62,246 bases of DNA from the NCBI GenBank assembly GCA_003521815.1, contig DPHE01000079.1, positions 1 to 62,246 of the forward strand, written 5' to 3'. Position 1 is the stretch's first letter; every line of letters starts with the position of its first letter. The position numbers and the translations under genes are program-made. Source of the DNA: Colwellia sp. GTDB taxonomy: Bacteria > Pseudomonadota > Gammaproteobacteria > Enterobacterales > Alteromonadaceae. Shown one piece after another: positions 8,528 through 18,210 of the stretch. A model generated the notes under the pieces. It was not told the DNA's origin and ran no database searches. It saw only the letters and a list, made by a program, of their open reading frames with translations.

Positions 8528-9070
8528 ATGACTAGTATCGAATTGCTCTTACAGCGACAATCTATGCCTTTATTAACAACACCTGCGCCAAACCCTCATG
8601 ATTTAGAGAAAATTATAGCTGCCGGTATGCGAGTACCTGATCACGCTTGCTTACAACCTTGGCATTTTACTGTAATAACTGGGGATGGTTTACAACGATT
8701 TAGTGATTTATTGGTACACTGTAGTGATAGCGCAAGTGCTAACTTAACTAGAATAGCAAAAAAGCCCTTTAGAGCGCCTATGATTATCGTGGTGAGTACT
8801 GAGTTTGTTCAACATGAAAAGGTGCCAACCCAAGAACAATTAATTTCCGCAGGGTGTTGCGCTCATGCAATGCAAATGGCATCCGTAGCACTGGATTATG
8901 GCGCTATGTGGCGAACAGGTGGATTAGCTTATAATGCGAAAATTAAACAAGGGCTGGCAATAAAAGAACACGATGAAATTGTTGGTTTTTTGTATATAGG
9001 AACGCCTTGCAAAGAACAAGCGCTGAAAACGACTAAGAGCTTTGAAAAGAAAGTGAGTTATTGGAAATAG
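8528..9070 (+). CDS. ydjA: Nitroreductase family protein YdjA
   Basis: YdjA-type proteins are small FMN-dependent nitroreductases that work as dimers. The 180-residue length, the start (MTSIELLLQRQSMPLL) and the conserved MRVPDHACLQPWHF segment are diagnostic of the YdjA branch; the Gly-rich FMN phosphate site is near GGLAYN. The physiological substrate is unknown. In E. coli ydjA neighbours sppA, and it is close here too, with doxX and a small gene in between. Confidence 0.9.
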   Translation: MTSIELLLQRQSMPLLTTPAPNPHDLEKIIAAGMRVPDHACLQPWHFTVITGDGLQRFSDLLVHCSDSASANLTRIAKKPFRAPMIIVVSTEFVQHEKVPTQEQLISAGCCAHAMQMASVALDYGAMWRTGGLAYNAKIKQGLAIKEHDEIVGFLYIGTPCKEQALKTTKSFEKKVSYWK

Positions 9071-9082
9071 ATATTTTTTTAA

Positions 9083-9114
9083 ACTATACCCGTTCCAACT
9101 GGAACGGGTATAGT
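9083..9114. terminator. Convergent-gene hairpin between ydjA and asnS
   Basis: A perfect 14-bp stem (ACTATACCCGTTCC and its complement) with a 4-base loop sits between the ends of ydjA and asnS. It probably stops both transcripts, although a clear T-run follows on neither strand. Confidence 0.7.
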
Positions 9115-9136
9115 GCAATCAATAATTAATAACTAA

Positions 9137-10537
9137 TTAAAAATCAGCGTTATTAGGCGTTCTTGGGAAAGGGATCACATCACGTACGTTTTGCATACCC
9201 GTAGCATAGGCCACTAGACGTTCAAAACCTAAGCCAAAGCCTGAATGAGGTACGGTGCCGTAACGACGTAAATCACGATACCAACTGTAATCAGCAGTAT
9301 CTAACCCCATTTCTTCTAAACGACTATCTAAAACATCAAGACGTTCTTCACGTTGACTACCACCAATAATCTCACCAATACCCGGTGCTAAAATATCCAT
9401 AGCAGCAACAGTTTTACCATCATCATTTAAACGCATATAGAAAGATTTAATGTCTTTAGGGTAGTTTTGTAAAACGACCGGACCATTAAAATGTTCTTCG
9501 GCTAAATAACGTTCATGTTCTGAATTTAAATCAACCCCCCAAGAAACCGGGTTTTCAAATGTCTTACCACAATTTTCTAAGATGGTAATTGCATCGGTGT
9601 AATCTAAACGGACAAAGTCAGTTTTTATAACAGAGTTCAAACGCTCTACCACTGTTTTATCAACACGTTGTTGGAAGAAGGCAATATCATCACTGCGCTC
9701 ATCTAAAACGGCTTTAAATACATATTTTAACATCTCTTCAGCTAAATCGGCTGCATCTGATAAATCAGCGAAAGCGATTTCAGGTTCAACCATCCAAAAT
9801 TCAGCTAAGTGACGAGAAGTATTAGAGTTTTCAGCCCTAAAGGTAGGGCCAAAGGTATAAACCTTTGATAACGCGTTACAGTACGTTTCAACGTTTAATT
9901 GACCAGAAACGGTTAGAAATGTTTCTTTGCCAAAAAAGTCTTGTTTGTAATCAACTTTACCACTGTCATCACGTGGTAAGTTTTCCATATCTAAAGTACT
10001 AACTCGGAACATTTCTCCTGCACCTTCACAATCACTACCCGTAATCAGTGGTGTGCTTATCCAAAAGTAACCTTTAGAGTGCAAGAATCGGTGAATGGCT
10101 TGAGCTAAACAATTACGAACACGAGTTACTGCACCGCCGATGTTCGTACGAGCACGTAAATGCGCTTGTTCACGTAAAAACTCAATACTATGACGTTTTG
10201 CTGCCATTGGGTAAGTATCAGGGTCTTCAACAAGGCCTAATACCTCTACAGCCGTTGCTTGTATTTCAAAAGATTGTCCTTTACCAGGAGACTCAACCAA
10301 TATGCCAGTGACTTTAACTGAACAACCCGTGGTTAACTTAAGAACCTCTTCTTGATAATTAGTAAGATCACTAGGTACGATAGCTTGAATGGCATCAAAG
10401 CATGAACCATCATGAATAGCTAAAAAAGAAATGCCGGCTTTTGAATCACGGCGAGTTCGTATCCAACCATGAACGGTAATAGTTTCATCAACAGGGAATT
10501 TTCCCGCTAATACATCAGTAATTGCTATAACTGACAT
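9137..10537 (-). CDS. asnS: Asparaginyl-tRNA synthetase
   Basis: AsnS charges tRNA-Asn in the cytoplasm. The 466-residue protein has the N-terminal OB fold (VHGWIRTRRDSKAGISF), class II motif 2 (FRAENSNTSRHLAEFWMVEPE) and motif 3 (GFGLGFERLVAYATG). The length equals that of E. coli AsnS. AGAGGT lies seven bases before the ATG. It is transcribed on the same strand as bioA but 250 bp away and separated from it by a terminator, so it is its own unit. Confidence 0.98.
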   Translation of the reverse strand: MSVIAITDVLAGKFPVDETITVHGWIRTRRDSKAGISFLAIHDGSCFDAIQAIVPSDLTNYQEEVLKLTTGCSVKVTGILVESPGKGQSFEIQATAVEVLGLVEDPDTYPMAAKRHSIEFLREQAHLRARTNIGGAVTRVRNCLAQAIHRFLHSKGYFWISTPLITGSDCEGAGEMFRVSTLDMENLPRDDSGKVDYKQDFFGKETFLTVSGQLNVETYCNALSKVYTFGPTFRAENSNTSRHLAEFWMVEPEIAFADLSDAADLAEEMLKYVFKAVLDERSDDIAFFQQRVDKTVVERLNSVIKTDFVRLDYTDAITILENCGKTFENPVSWGVDLNSEHERYLAEEHFNGPVVLQNYPKDIKSFYMRLNDDGKTVAAMDILAPGIGEIIGGSQREERLDVLDSRLEEMGLDTADYSWYRDLRRYGTVPHSGFGLGFERLVAYATGMQNVRDVIPFPRTPNNADF

Positions 10538-10714
10538 GTAATGACCTCTTATATTTTATCGAATGTACTGAATTTTTTAAGGTGGTTATGTTACCGTGAC
10601 TTTCATGTTTAACAAGTAAAACTTGCTAAATTAATTAACTATCATTGAAAAAGTTACTTTATAAGGTTAAAAAGACTTAAATTTGGCTAAAATGCATAAA
10701 ACAAGCCTAAACAA

Positions 10715-10758
10715 CTAAAATAAAAGAGCGGCGGGAATCTCATTTCGCTGTCTTTGAT
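10715..10758 (-). terminator. bioA terminator
   Basis: On the minus strand, AAAG-AC-AGCG pairs with CGCTCTTT and is followed by TTTTATTTTA. It lies 27-70 bp after the bioA stop. The two-base bulge makes it imperfect, but the T-rich tail is right. Confidence 0.55.
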
Positions 10759-10784
10759 TTTACCTCATCCGCTTAACACGTTTG

Positions 10785-12128
10785 CTAAATAAAACAGTCA
10801 TCTTCATCTAGCACAATTGAAATAGCATTGATTAACGTTGTTAATTGCTCGGCATTAATGATAAGTGGTGGAATAATATAGATAAGCGTACCAAAAGGGC
10901 GGATCCAAACGCCTAGTTCGACAAAGCGTTTTTGTATTACGGCTACATTTACCGCTTGGAAGCATTCAACGGCCCCAATAGAGCCTAATACACGTGTATC
11001 TTTAACTCTATTGTACTTTTTTAAGGGGAGTAATAACTCTTTTAATGTCTGTTCGATGGTTTGAACCTGTTGTTGCCAATTATTCTCAAACAATAAATCA
11101 ATACTTGCGTTAGCTACCGCACACGCTAGCGCATTGCCCATAAACGTAGGCCCATGCATAAAGCATCCTGCTTCTCCTGTACTTATGGTGTTTGCAATAG
11201 TATTCGTACATAACGTGGCTGCTAATGTCATGTATCCGCCAGTAAGCGTTTTACCTAGGCACATAATATCAGGATTAATGTCAGCCCATTCACAAGCAAA
11301 TAGTTTACCCGTGCGGCCAAAGCCTGTGGCTATTTCATCAACAATAAGTAACACATCATATTGATCACATAATTGACGACAAGTCTTTAAATACTGAGGG
11401 TGGTAAAAACGCATCCCACCCGTACCTTGTACAATGGGCTCAATAATAAAGGCGGCTAACTCCTGATGATGTTGTTTAAATAATTGGCTGAGCTCTTTGG
11501 TCTCATCATTGTGCCATTGTTCGCCAAATTTAATAGTTGGCGCAGGAGCAAAATAGTTCAGCATTAATACTTGTTCAAATATTTGATGCATACCCGTTAC
11601 AGGATCACATACAGACATTGCTGCAAAAGTATCGCCATGGTACCCATTTTTAACGGTAAGTAGTTTAGTTTTGGTTAATGGCTTATGTTCTTGTTGAGCT
11701 TTGCTATGCCAATACTGCAATGCCATTTTCATCGCCACTTCGACAGAAACCGAGCCAGAATCACAAAGAAAGGCTTTATCTAATCCTGGTGGCGTCAACG
11801 CTATTAACTTTTCACATAATGTTATCGCGCTAGCGTGTGTTAGACCGCCAAACATAACATGCGACATTTTAGTTGATTGCTCAACCAGCGCGGCATTTAA
11901 TTTCGGATGATTGTAGCCATGCAATACAGACCACCAAGATGACATACCATCAATAAGTGAATCACCACTGGCAAGGTTTATATTTACGCCATTGGCACTT
12001 TCTACCAGATAAGAAGGTAAGGGCGCTGACATCGAAGTGTAAGGGTGCCACACATGCTCTTTATCAAACTGCAGTAAATCATCATTACTTTTTTTGGATG
12101 TATGCATGGTTGGTTGTTTATTGCTCAT
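10785..12128 (-). CDS. bioA: Adenosylmethionine-8-amino-7-oxononanoate aminotransferase
   Basis: BioA converts KAPA to DAPA in biotin synthesis, using S-adenosylmethionine as amino donor and PLP as cofactor. The 447-residue class III aminotransferase shows WHPYTSM near the start, the DGMSSWWSVLHGYNHP signature, the PLP Asp in IVDEIATGFGRTG, and the Schiff-base Lys in MCLGKTLTGGYM. It diverges from bioBFCD across a 72-bp control region, the classic biotin arrangement. Confidence 0.97.
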   Translation of the reverse strand: MSNKQPTMHTSKKSNDDLLQFDKEHVWHPYTSMSAPLPSYLVESANGVNINLASGDSLIDGMSSWWSVLHGYNHPKLNAALVEQSTKMSHVMFGGLTHASAITLCEKLIALTPPGLDKAFLCDSGSVSVEVAMKMALQYWHSKAQQEHKPLTKTKLLTVKNGYHGDTFAAMSVCDPVTGMHQIFEQVLMLNYFAPAPTIKFGEQWHNDETKELSQLFKQHHQELAAFIIEPIVQGTGGMRFYHPQYLKTCRQLCDQYDVLLIVDEIATGFGRTGKLFACEWADINPDIMCLGKTLTGGYMTLAATLCTNTIANTISTGEAGCFMHGPTFMGNALACAVANASIDLLFENNWQQQVQTIEQTLKELLLPLKKYNRVKDTRVLGSIGAVECFQAVNVAVIQKRFVELGVWIRPFGTLIYIIPPLIINAEQLTTLINAISIVLDEDDCFI

Positions 12129-12154
12129 ATGTTAACTAAAGGCGGTTTTAATTA

Positions 12155-12182
12155 TTGACATTAAGTGTGTGAACGCTAGACT
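12155..12182 (+). promoter_or_regulatory. Candidate bioB promoter
   Basis: TTGACA (12155-12160) and TAGACT (12177-12182) are spaced by 16 bp in the bioA/bioB gap. The predicted start of transcription would be near 12189, only about 12 bases before the first bioB ATG; the ATG at 12216, preceded by CGAG, would leave a more normal leader. No convincing BirA operator was seen. Confidence 0.45.
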
Positions 12183-12200
12183 ACCCGTAAATTTATATAG

Positions 12201-13304
12201 ATGCAAACGAGTCTTATGCCATTAACGTCAGTAGAAACAACCGCCATAAACGCGTCAACAAATGAAAATTCATCGGTTCGACATAATTGGACCATCAAAG
12301 AAGTAGAAGCTTTATTTGATATTCCTTTTAACGATTTAATGTTTCAAGCACAAATGACTCATCGTCAACATTTTAATCCGAATGAAGTTCAGGTGAGTAC
12401 CTTACTATCTATTAAAACGGGTGCTTGTCCAGAAGATTGTAAATATTGTTCGCAAAGTGCTCGCAATAATACTGGCCTAGAAAAAGAACGTTTGCTCGAA
12501 GTAGAGAAAGTATTGGAAGCGGCTGCAAAAGCTAAAGCAATGGGCTCGACCCGTTTTTGTATGGGGGCAGCTTGGCGTAACCCAAAAGCACGCGATATGC
12601 CCGTTGTACTTGATATGATCAAAGGTGTTAAAGCCTTGGGGCTTGAGTCTTGTATGACTTTAGGTATGTTAGATGAAAATCAAGCCGAGCAGTTGCAAGA
12701 CGCCGGTTTAGATTACTACAACCATAATCTTGACACATCACCTGAACATTATAACCAAATTATCACTACCCGTACTTATCAAGATAGATTAGACACGTTA
12801 ACTCATGTTCGAAGTTCCGGCATGAAAGTGTGTAGTGGTGGTATTGTCGGTTTAGGCGAAACAGCGGTTGATAGAGCGTCTTTACTAGTTCAATTAGCAA
12901 ACTTGCCAAAACAACCTGAAAGTGTGCCTATTAACATGTTAGTAAAAGTAGAAGGAACACCGTTAGCGGATGTTGACGATTTAGAAAGTTTTGATTTCAT
13001 ACGTTGTATCGCCGTAGCACGTATTATGATGCCACAATCACATGTGCGATTATCGGCAGGTCGCTCAGAAATGAATGAACAAATGCAATCTTTGTGTTTT
13101 CTTGCCGGGGCTAATTCAATATTTTACGGTTGTAAATTACTGACGGCTGAAAACCCTGAAACAGATACAGATACTAAGTTATTTAAAAAATTAGGTATTA
13201 ACACAGAGACTATTGTTGATGAAAGTGAACTACAGGATAAAGCACTGACAACGTCTTTAATTAATGAGCAACATAAAGAGTTGTTTTACGACGCTACCCA
13301 TTAG
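12201..13304 (+). CDS. bioB: Biotin synthase
   Basis: BioB is the radical-SAM enzyme that inserts sulfur into dethiobiotin. The 367-residue protein has the radical-SAM cysteines CPEDCKYC after SIKTGA, the YNHNLDTSPE segment and the GGIVGLGE motif; Cys residues in the barrel (for example ESCMTLGML and VCSGG) fit the second cluster. The first ATG is annotated, but the in-frame ATG at 12216 is equally possible. First gene of bioBFCD. Confidence 0.97.
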   Translation: MQTSLMPLTSVETTAINASTNENSSVRHNWTIKEVEALFDIPFNDLMFQAQMTHRQHFNPNEVQVSTLLSIKTGACPEDCKYCSQSARNNTGLEKERLLEVEKVLEAAAKAKAMGSTRFCMGAAWRNPKARDMPVVLDMIKGVKALGLESCMTLGMLDENQAEQLQDAGLDYYNHNLDTSPEHYNQIITTRTYQDRLDTLTHVRSSGMKVCSGGIVGLGETAVDRASLLVQLANLPKQPESVPINMLVKVEGTPLADVDDLESFDFIRCIAVARIMMPQSHVRLSAGRSEMNEQMQSLCFLAGANSIFYGCKLLTAENPETDTDTKLFKKLGINTETIVDESELQDKALTTSLINEQHKELFYDATH

Positions 13305-13355
13305 CTTATCCATTACTTATGCATTATAACTTTAACAACCATAAATAATACGACA

Positions 13356-14540
13356 ATGGCATTTAACTTTATTGCTGGGCAAGTAACCGCGCAAAAATCA
13401 CAAGCTCTATACAGACAACGCGTGTGTTTACAAGCGGCAGAAAATATTGCTCAGCAGCAAGGTACCCAAATACTTGTTGATGGCAAACCCTATATAAATT
13501 TTTCTTCAAATGATTATTTAGGATTAAATAACCACGATGAAATAAATAAGGCGATGCAAGAAGGCGTGGCACGATTTGGCTTATGCGCAAGTGCGTCAAG
13601 TTTAGTAACAGGCTTTCATTATGCACATCAAGCTTTAGAAGATAAAATTTGCCAGTGGGTAAATAAACCTCGTTGCCTAATATTTACTAGTGGCTATTCA
13701 GCAAATGTAGCGCTGTTTCAAACACTAGGCCAAGAAACGGGAACAGACAGAGCCCATTTTTTTCTGGATAAACTATCTCATGCTTCAATGCTTGATGGTG
13801 CATTTTCAAGTAAAGCTAAAGTAAAGCGCTTTGCCCATAATAACACCGAGCAATTAGCGCAATTATTGTCTAGCTCTGATGGTCAAAATAAATTGGTCGC
13901 CACTGAAGGTGTTTTCAGCATGGATGGTGATCAAGCTAGGCTTATTGAACTTGCCAGCGTTACCCAAAAAAATAAGGCTTGGCTTTATGTTGATGATGCT
14001 CATAGTATCGGCGTGATTGGTGATCAAGGTCAGGGGAGTGCTAGTATATTAACGAACAGTAATCAAGTAGATATTACCATGGCAACCTTTGGAAAAGCGA
14101 TTGCCACTAGTGGTTCTTTTTTAGCATGCGATGAAAGTTTACATGATTATTTGATTAACTTTGCTAGGCATTACATATACTCAACTGCAATTTCTCCCGC
14201 ACTGGCTTGGGCAACAATAAAGAGTATTGAGCTCATTCAACAAGAACAATGGCGGCGTGATAAAATCACAGAGTTAGGTGCTTTATTTGTTGAATTACTT
14301 GATCCACGTATTGAGGTAATACCATCATCATCTTCAATTCATGCAATCATTATTGGTGATGAGCAAGAAACCCTCAATGTCAGTGAACAATTAAAAAAAC
14401 AAGGGATTTGGCTAACCGCTATCCGCCCACCAACGGTTTCCATTGGTAGCTCTAGGTTACGTGTTACCATTTGTGCCAGCCATAATCATAATGATATCAA
14501 ACATCTAGCAAAGTACTTAAATAAAGCACTTTGTAAATAA
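13356..14540 (+). CDS. bioF: 8-amino-7-oxononanoate synthase
   Basis: BioF condenses pimeloyl-ACP with alanine to give KAPA. The 394-residue alpha-oxoamine synthase has the substrate loop SSNDYLGL, DDAHSIGVIG with the PLP-binding Asp/His, and the Schiff-base Lys in ATFGKAIATSG. It follows bioB by about 50 bp and precedes bioC by 16 bp, consistent with one transcript. Confidence 0.97.
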   Translation: MAFNFIAGQVTAQKSQALYRQRVCLQAAENIAQQQGTQILVDGKPYINFSSNDYLGLNNHDEINKAMQEGVARFGLCASASSLVTGFHYAHQALEDKICQWVNKPRCLIFTSGYSANVALFQTLGQETGTDRAHFFLDKLSHASMLDGAFSSKAKVKRFAHNNTEQLAQLLSSSDGQNKLVATEGVFSMDGDQARLIELASVTQKNKAWLYVDDAHSIGVIGDQGQGSASILTNSNQVDITMATFGKAIATSGSFLACDESLHDYLINFARHYIYSTAISPALAWATIKSIELIQQEQWRRDKITELGALFVELLDPRIEVIPSSSSIHAIIIGDEQETLNVSEQLKKQGIWLTAIRPPTVSIGSSRLRVTICASHNHNDIKHLAKYLNKALCK

Positions 14541-14556
14541 CGGTAGGACAGTCTTC

Positions 14557-15354
14557 ATGACCTTAACAGTGGATCATCAAGAAAACAAAATAAAAATAGC
14601 ACAAAGTTTTGGCTCTGCCAGTCAATCTTACGATATGTCCGCCCGATTACAGCGATTTTCGGGTAAACATTTAATACCGTGGTTGCCAAAGAGAAGTGAT
14701 ATCACGGTCTTAGATTTAGGCTCTGGAACCGGTTTTTTTACCGATTTATTAGCGAGTTCTTATCAACACGTTATTGGCTTAGATTTGTCAAAATGCATGC
14801 TTCGTTTTGCGCAAGAAAGTCGCAATCAAGCGATTACTTGGCTTGAGGCAGATGTTCATAAAATACCCTTACAAGATGAAAGTGTGGATTTGATTTATTC
14901 AAATCTTGTCATTCAATGGTGTGATCCTCTTGATATTGCCATTACGGAAATGTTACGCGTATTAAAGCCGGATGGCTTGATCCTATTTACCACCTTAGTG
15001 AATGGTACTTTACATGAATTAAAATCCTCATGGAAAAAAGTCGATAGTGATCAACATGTTATTGATTTTACTACTGAAAGTGAATTAAATAAGCTATTCA
15101 ATACGGATGCTTCAAATATATTAGAGCATAGATGCCAAGACATAGTACTGGAATATCAGAACGTTATTCATTTAGCTCGGGAGCTTAAAGGCTTAGGTGC
15201 TAATCATTTACCGAAAAAGCGTAATCGTGGTTTATCTGGTAAAGAAAAATGGTTTGCTATGACTGAACATTACCAAGATTTTCTTGAGCCTAGCGGTATC
15301 TATCCGGCCACCTACCGTTTGTATTCAGGTCTAGTCACCAAGCTAAATAATTAA
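14557..15354 (+). CDS. bioC: Malonyl-ACP O-methyltransferase
   Basis: BioC methylates malonyl-ACP so that fatty-acid synthesis can build the pimelate chain. The 265-residue protein has SAM motif I (VLDLGSGTGFFTDLL), the acidic GLDLS strand-2 end, and the family segment IYSNLVIQWCDP. A BioH-type esterase that would finish pimeloyl-ACP is not next to it and must lie elsewhere. A GTAGGA ribosome site is present. Confidence 0.93.
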   Translation: MTLTVDHQENKIKIAQSFGSASQSYDMSARLQRFSGKHLIPWLPKRSDITVLDLGSGTGFFTDLLASSYQHVIGLDLSKCMLRFAQESRNQAITWLEADVHKIPLQDESVDLIYSNLVIQWCDPLDIAITEMLRVLKPDGLILFTTLVNGTLHELKSSWKKVDSDQHVIDFTTESELNKLFNTDASNILEHRCQDIVLEYQNVIHLARELKGLGANHLPKKRNRGLSGKEKWFAMTEHYQDFLEPSGIYPATYRLYSGLVTKLNN

Positions 15355-15394
15355 GTATTCTATTTAAATACCCTATTCGAGATAAAGTCTACAG

Positions 15395-16123
15395 ATGAAA
15401 TGTTTTTTTATTACCGCCACCGATACCGATGCAGGAAAAACGTTTGTTGCTTGTGCGCTTACTCAGGCGTTAATAAATAGTGGTAACAAGGTCGCTGTGT
15501 ACAAGCCAATTGCCGCGGGCTGCCGCCAAGTAGGTGAAAAATTAATGAATGAAGATGCCGAGCTGTTAAGACAATTTGGCAATTGTCAGCAAAGTATTAG
15601 TGATGTAAATCCTATTACTTTTAAAGAAGCAATTGCTCCTCATATTGCCGCCTTAAATGAAAAAAGAGTTATATCTATTGATGAAATTTCCCAAGCTTTT
15701 AACCAAGTAATTTCATTAAAAGCCGATATAAATATAACTGAAGGCGCAGGTGGTTGGCGTTTGCCAATATACATAAACAACAATATACGTAATGTTGAAA
15801 GGAAACATATTTTCTTATCAGATTTTGCTCAAGATACTCAGCAAGAAGTTATTTTAGTCGTCAATATGAAATTAGGTTGTTTAAACCATGCACTATTAAC
15901 CTACCAAGCGATAATAGCGGATGGTTTAAATTGTATTGCTTGGGTTGCTAACAACGCCAGTGAACAACCAATGTCTTGTTTAAACGAGAATATAGTATCG
16001 TTAGAACAACTTTTACCTATCCCTAAAATTGCACAGCTCGATTTTTATCATGAACATAATATGAGTTTACAAGATAAAATTAATGCAGCCGCCAAAATAA
16101 TCAATGTAACGCCTTTACGTTAA
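15395..16123 (+). CDS. bioD: Dethiobiotin synthetase
   Basis: BioD closes the ureido ring of dethiobiotin from DAPA, CO2 and ATP. The 242-residue protein has the P-loop TATDTDAGKTF at the very N-terminus, KPIAAGCR with the conserved Lys, and EGAGGWRLP. It is the last gene of bioBFCD, 40 bp after bioC. Between it and the hicB-like gene only a weak GTTAC/GTAAC stem is seen. Confidence 0.95.
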   Translation: MKCFFITATDTDAGKTFVACALTQALINSGNKVAVYKPIAAGCRQVGEKLMNEDAELLRQFGNCQQSISDVNPITFKEAIAPHIAALNEKRVISIDEISQAFNQVISLKADINITEGAGGWRLPIYINNNIRNVERKHIFLSDFAQDTQQEVILVVNMKLGCLNHALLTYQAIIADGLNCIAWVANNASEQPMSCLNENIVSLEQLLPIPKIAQLDFYHEHNMSLQDKINAAAKIINVTPLR

Positions 16124-16188
16124 ATTTCAAATGAACGTCCATATTATTAGTGAGTTTGCATCTCGTTACAATTAATGTAACAACCAAT

Positions 16189-16611
16189 TTATTTCCCCAA
16201 TTCAACCAAGCAAGCACTTGCAATAAAACCTGAACGGGTTTTATAAGCAGTACTTTTACTAACCCTTTCATCTATTTGTTTTATTAATAGTTCCGGTAGG
16301 GTGACATTGATCTTATGACTTTTGCCTAAATAGGCCGTTATATCAATATCTACAATCGCCCAAAAAGCCTGCGAATGCGTGTGTGGATTATCGATAGTAT
16401 ATTGCTGTCTGTGTTTTTCTATACTCAATGCTGACGGAATTTTTTCACCATACTCAGCCAGTATAGCTAAGTGAGATTTAATACTTTGGCTTATTTTTTC
16501 TAATCCCAAATCTATTGAATCTGCATTAGTAGCACAACCCGGTAGGTCAGGTACTGACATTTGATAAACGCCATCGTTTGTTACTGAAACGAAGATAATT
16601 GCATATTTCAT
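16189..16611 (-). CDS. HicB family antitoxin, apparently orphan
   Basis: The 140-residue protein has the HicB N-terminal partial RNase-H-like fold (MKYAIIFVSVTNDGVYQMSVPDLPGCATNADS), a long middle, and a C-terminal ribbon-helix-helix-like DNA-binding end (INVTLPELLIKQIDERV...RSGFIASACLVEL). HicB normally neutralises the HicA mRNA interferase and represses hicAB. No HicA-like double-stranded-RNA-binding-fold frame lies on either side, so this is an orphan regulator or a leftover. The start at the MKYAIIF methionine fits the family; a longer frame upstream is made of repeat DNA. Confidence 0.8.
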   Translation of the reverse strand: MKYAIIFVSVTNDGVYQMSVPDLPGCATNADSIDLGLEKISQSIKSHLAILAEYGEKIPSALSIEKHRQQYTIDNPHTHSQAFWAIVDIDITAYLGKSHKINVTLPELLIKQIDERVSKSTAYKTRSGFIASACLVELGK

Positions 16612-16641
16612 AATGACCACTTTTATAAAAAAACTTAAATT

Positions 16642-16770
16642 AATTATACCCCCGACAACCCCAAAAGTAAAACCAACAACAACCCTGGTAACCCCTCTAC
16701 CTTCAGTCATGGTAACTCCAGCAACCCTACAGGCGGAATCAATGGTAACCCTGGTAACTCTTTATGGTAG
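16642..16770 (+). repeat. GGTAAC-rich repeat with Gly/Asn/Pro-rich open frame
   Basis: GGTAAC occurs four times (16687, 16711, 16744, 16753), often within CCTGGTAAC. The plus-strand frame through it is open from about 16642 to a TAG at 16768 and reads as Asn/Gly/Pro-rich peptide (NNNPGNPS, then GGINGNPGNSLW). A TAA closes the frame just upstream and no start codon is present. It looks like the tail of a repeat-containing secreted protein whose front is gone, or a chance product of the repeats. Confidence 0.4.
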
Positions 16771-17077
16771 GGAAGTGATTGATTACTACTTACTTAGTCC
16801 TCTTAAAATATGATAAGTAAAAATAGTGGGTAAAATTATTAACGTTTACTTTTTTATTAAAATAATGAATGGTTAAAGAGTAAAATTAATACGCTAGAGT
16901 TATCTATTAATAATGGTAGATTCAAAAATTGACCATTATAATAAAGGTTAAACACAGAGGCTTATCAATCACTCTGTTAAAATCTGTCAATAATTATCAC
17001 GTTTTTCTTGAATGTAAATAAGTGTAGTCCGTCAAATTAGTGGAACAATTTGTTTATAAAACGCATTAGGAAATTTT

Positions 17078-18193
17078 ATGAAAGAGCTTATTCATTCCAA
17101 CCGTGAACTACTGATTACCGTTGTTGGTATTGGTGGTTGTGGCTGTAATACTATCAACATGTTGTATGAAAATGGTTTATCACAGCAAGTAAATTTAATT
17201 GCTGTGAATACTGATCTGGCCGCATTAAATACCTTGCAGGTAGAAAACAAAATACTCATTGGTGAAAACTTAACAAATGGCTATGGTGCTGGCTCTAACC
17301 CTGAAGTAGGTTTAAAAGCCGCAGAAGAAAGTAAAGAGCTGTTAACCAATGCCATAAAAAACAGCGATATTGTTATTATTACTGCAGGTTTTGGTGGTGG
17401 TACTGGTACAGGGGCTAGCCCTTTGGTTGCTCGTATCGCGCGTGAGTTAAATATTAATTGTTTAGCTATTGTCACTTTACCTTTTGAATCAGAAGGGAAA
17501 CTGCGAATGGATTTTGCTCTACAGGGAATTAAGGACATTAAAGACCCAGTACATGCCTACATCACGCTATCCAACGATCTACTGTTGAAAGGTTTAGGAA
17601 AGAGTATTGGTTTGTTTGTTGCATTTAACCAAAGTAATGAAGTATTGAAAAATTTACTGGTATCGTTAGTGCAAATGTTGACGGAGACTGGTTATGTTAA
17701 TGTAGATAAAAATGATTTTGCTAGCATACTATCCTATGAAGGCGAGTCTATTTTAGGGGTAGGAAAAGCCGAAACCGAGGAATTAGCGTTTGATGCCTTG
17801 GATCAAGCGCTTAATAATCCGTTAGTTTCTATTGCTAAAATAGATACAGCAAAGGGCATTATTTTCCAACTATTTTGTAAATCTGAGCCTAAGCTTTCTA
17901 CATATAATGGTTTAATTGACCAAATTAGAGAAAAAATCACCAACAAATCTGTCCTTATTGTTCCTGGTGTTACGTTAGATCCCAACTTATCATCTGAAAT
18001 TGAAATTTTAATTGTTGCCTCAGGTATTACATCGTTATCGTCAGAGACCAATAGTATTGATGTGTCAACAATCAAAGAGGCCGCCTGTGTAGAAGACGAT
18101 TTAATTTGTGATGAATTATTGTCAAATGATGTCAAGGCACAAAGCTATACTGATATTCCAGCAATCACTCGAAAGTTAAGAGCCAATAAATAA
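17078..18193 (+). CDS. FtsZ paralogue (tubulin/FtsZ family GTPase)
   Basis: The 371-residue protein is a full FtsZ-type GTPase. The N-terminal VVGIGGCGCNTIN corresponds to the first nucleotide loop, the tubulin signature GGGTGTG lies at about 106-112, and the T7 synergy loop NVDKND (about 208-213) keeps the Asp residues that hydrolyse GTP in the neighbouring subunit. The C-terminus TDIPAITRKLRANK resembles the short FtsZ tail peptide that binds FtsA and ZipA, so it may join the division ring. It is too divergent (C in place of G in the first loop, short linker) and outside the dcw cluster, so it is probably a second FtsZ. AGGAAA precedes the ATG. The zinc-ribbon gene follows by 17 bp. Confidence 0.88.
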   Translation: MKELIHSNRELLITVVGIGGCGCNTINMLYENGLSQQVNLIAVNTDLAALNTLQVENKILIGENLTNGYGAGSNPEVGLKAAEESKELLTNAIKNSDIVIITAGFGGGTGTGASPLVARIARELNINCLAIVTLPFESEGKLRMDFALQGIKDIKDPVHAYITLSNDLLLKGLGKSIGLFVAFNQSNEVLKNLLVSLVQMLTETGYVNVDKNDFASILSYEGESILGVGKAETEELAFDALDQALNNPLVSIAKIDTAKGIIFQLFCKSEPKLSTYNGLIDQIREKITNKSVLIVPGVTLDPNLSSEIEILIVASGITSLSSETNSIDVSTIKEAACVEDDLICDELLSNDVKAQSYTDIPAITRKLRANK

Positions 18194-18210
18194 ACAGGGT
18201 AAATAACGTT

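Noticed and set aside
12120..12160. Possible BirA operator between bioA and bioB
   Set aside because: GGTTTTAAT matches only six of nine half-site bases, and the partner half is absent at the required spacing.
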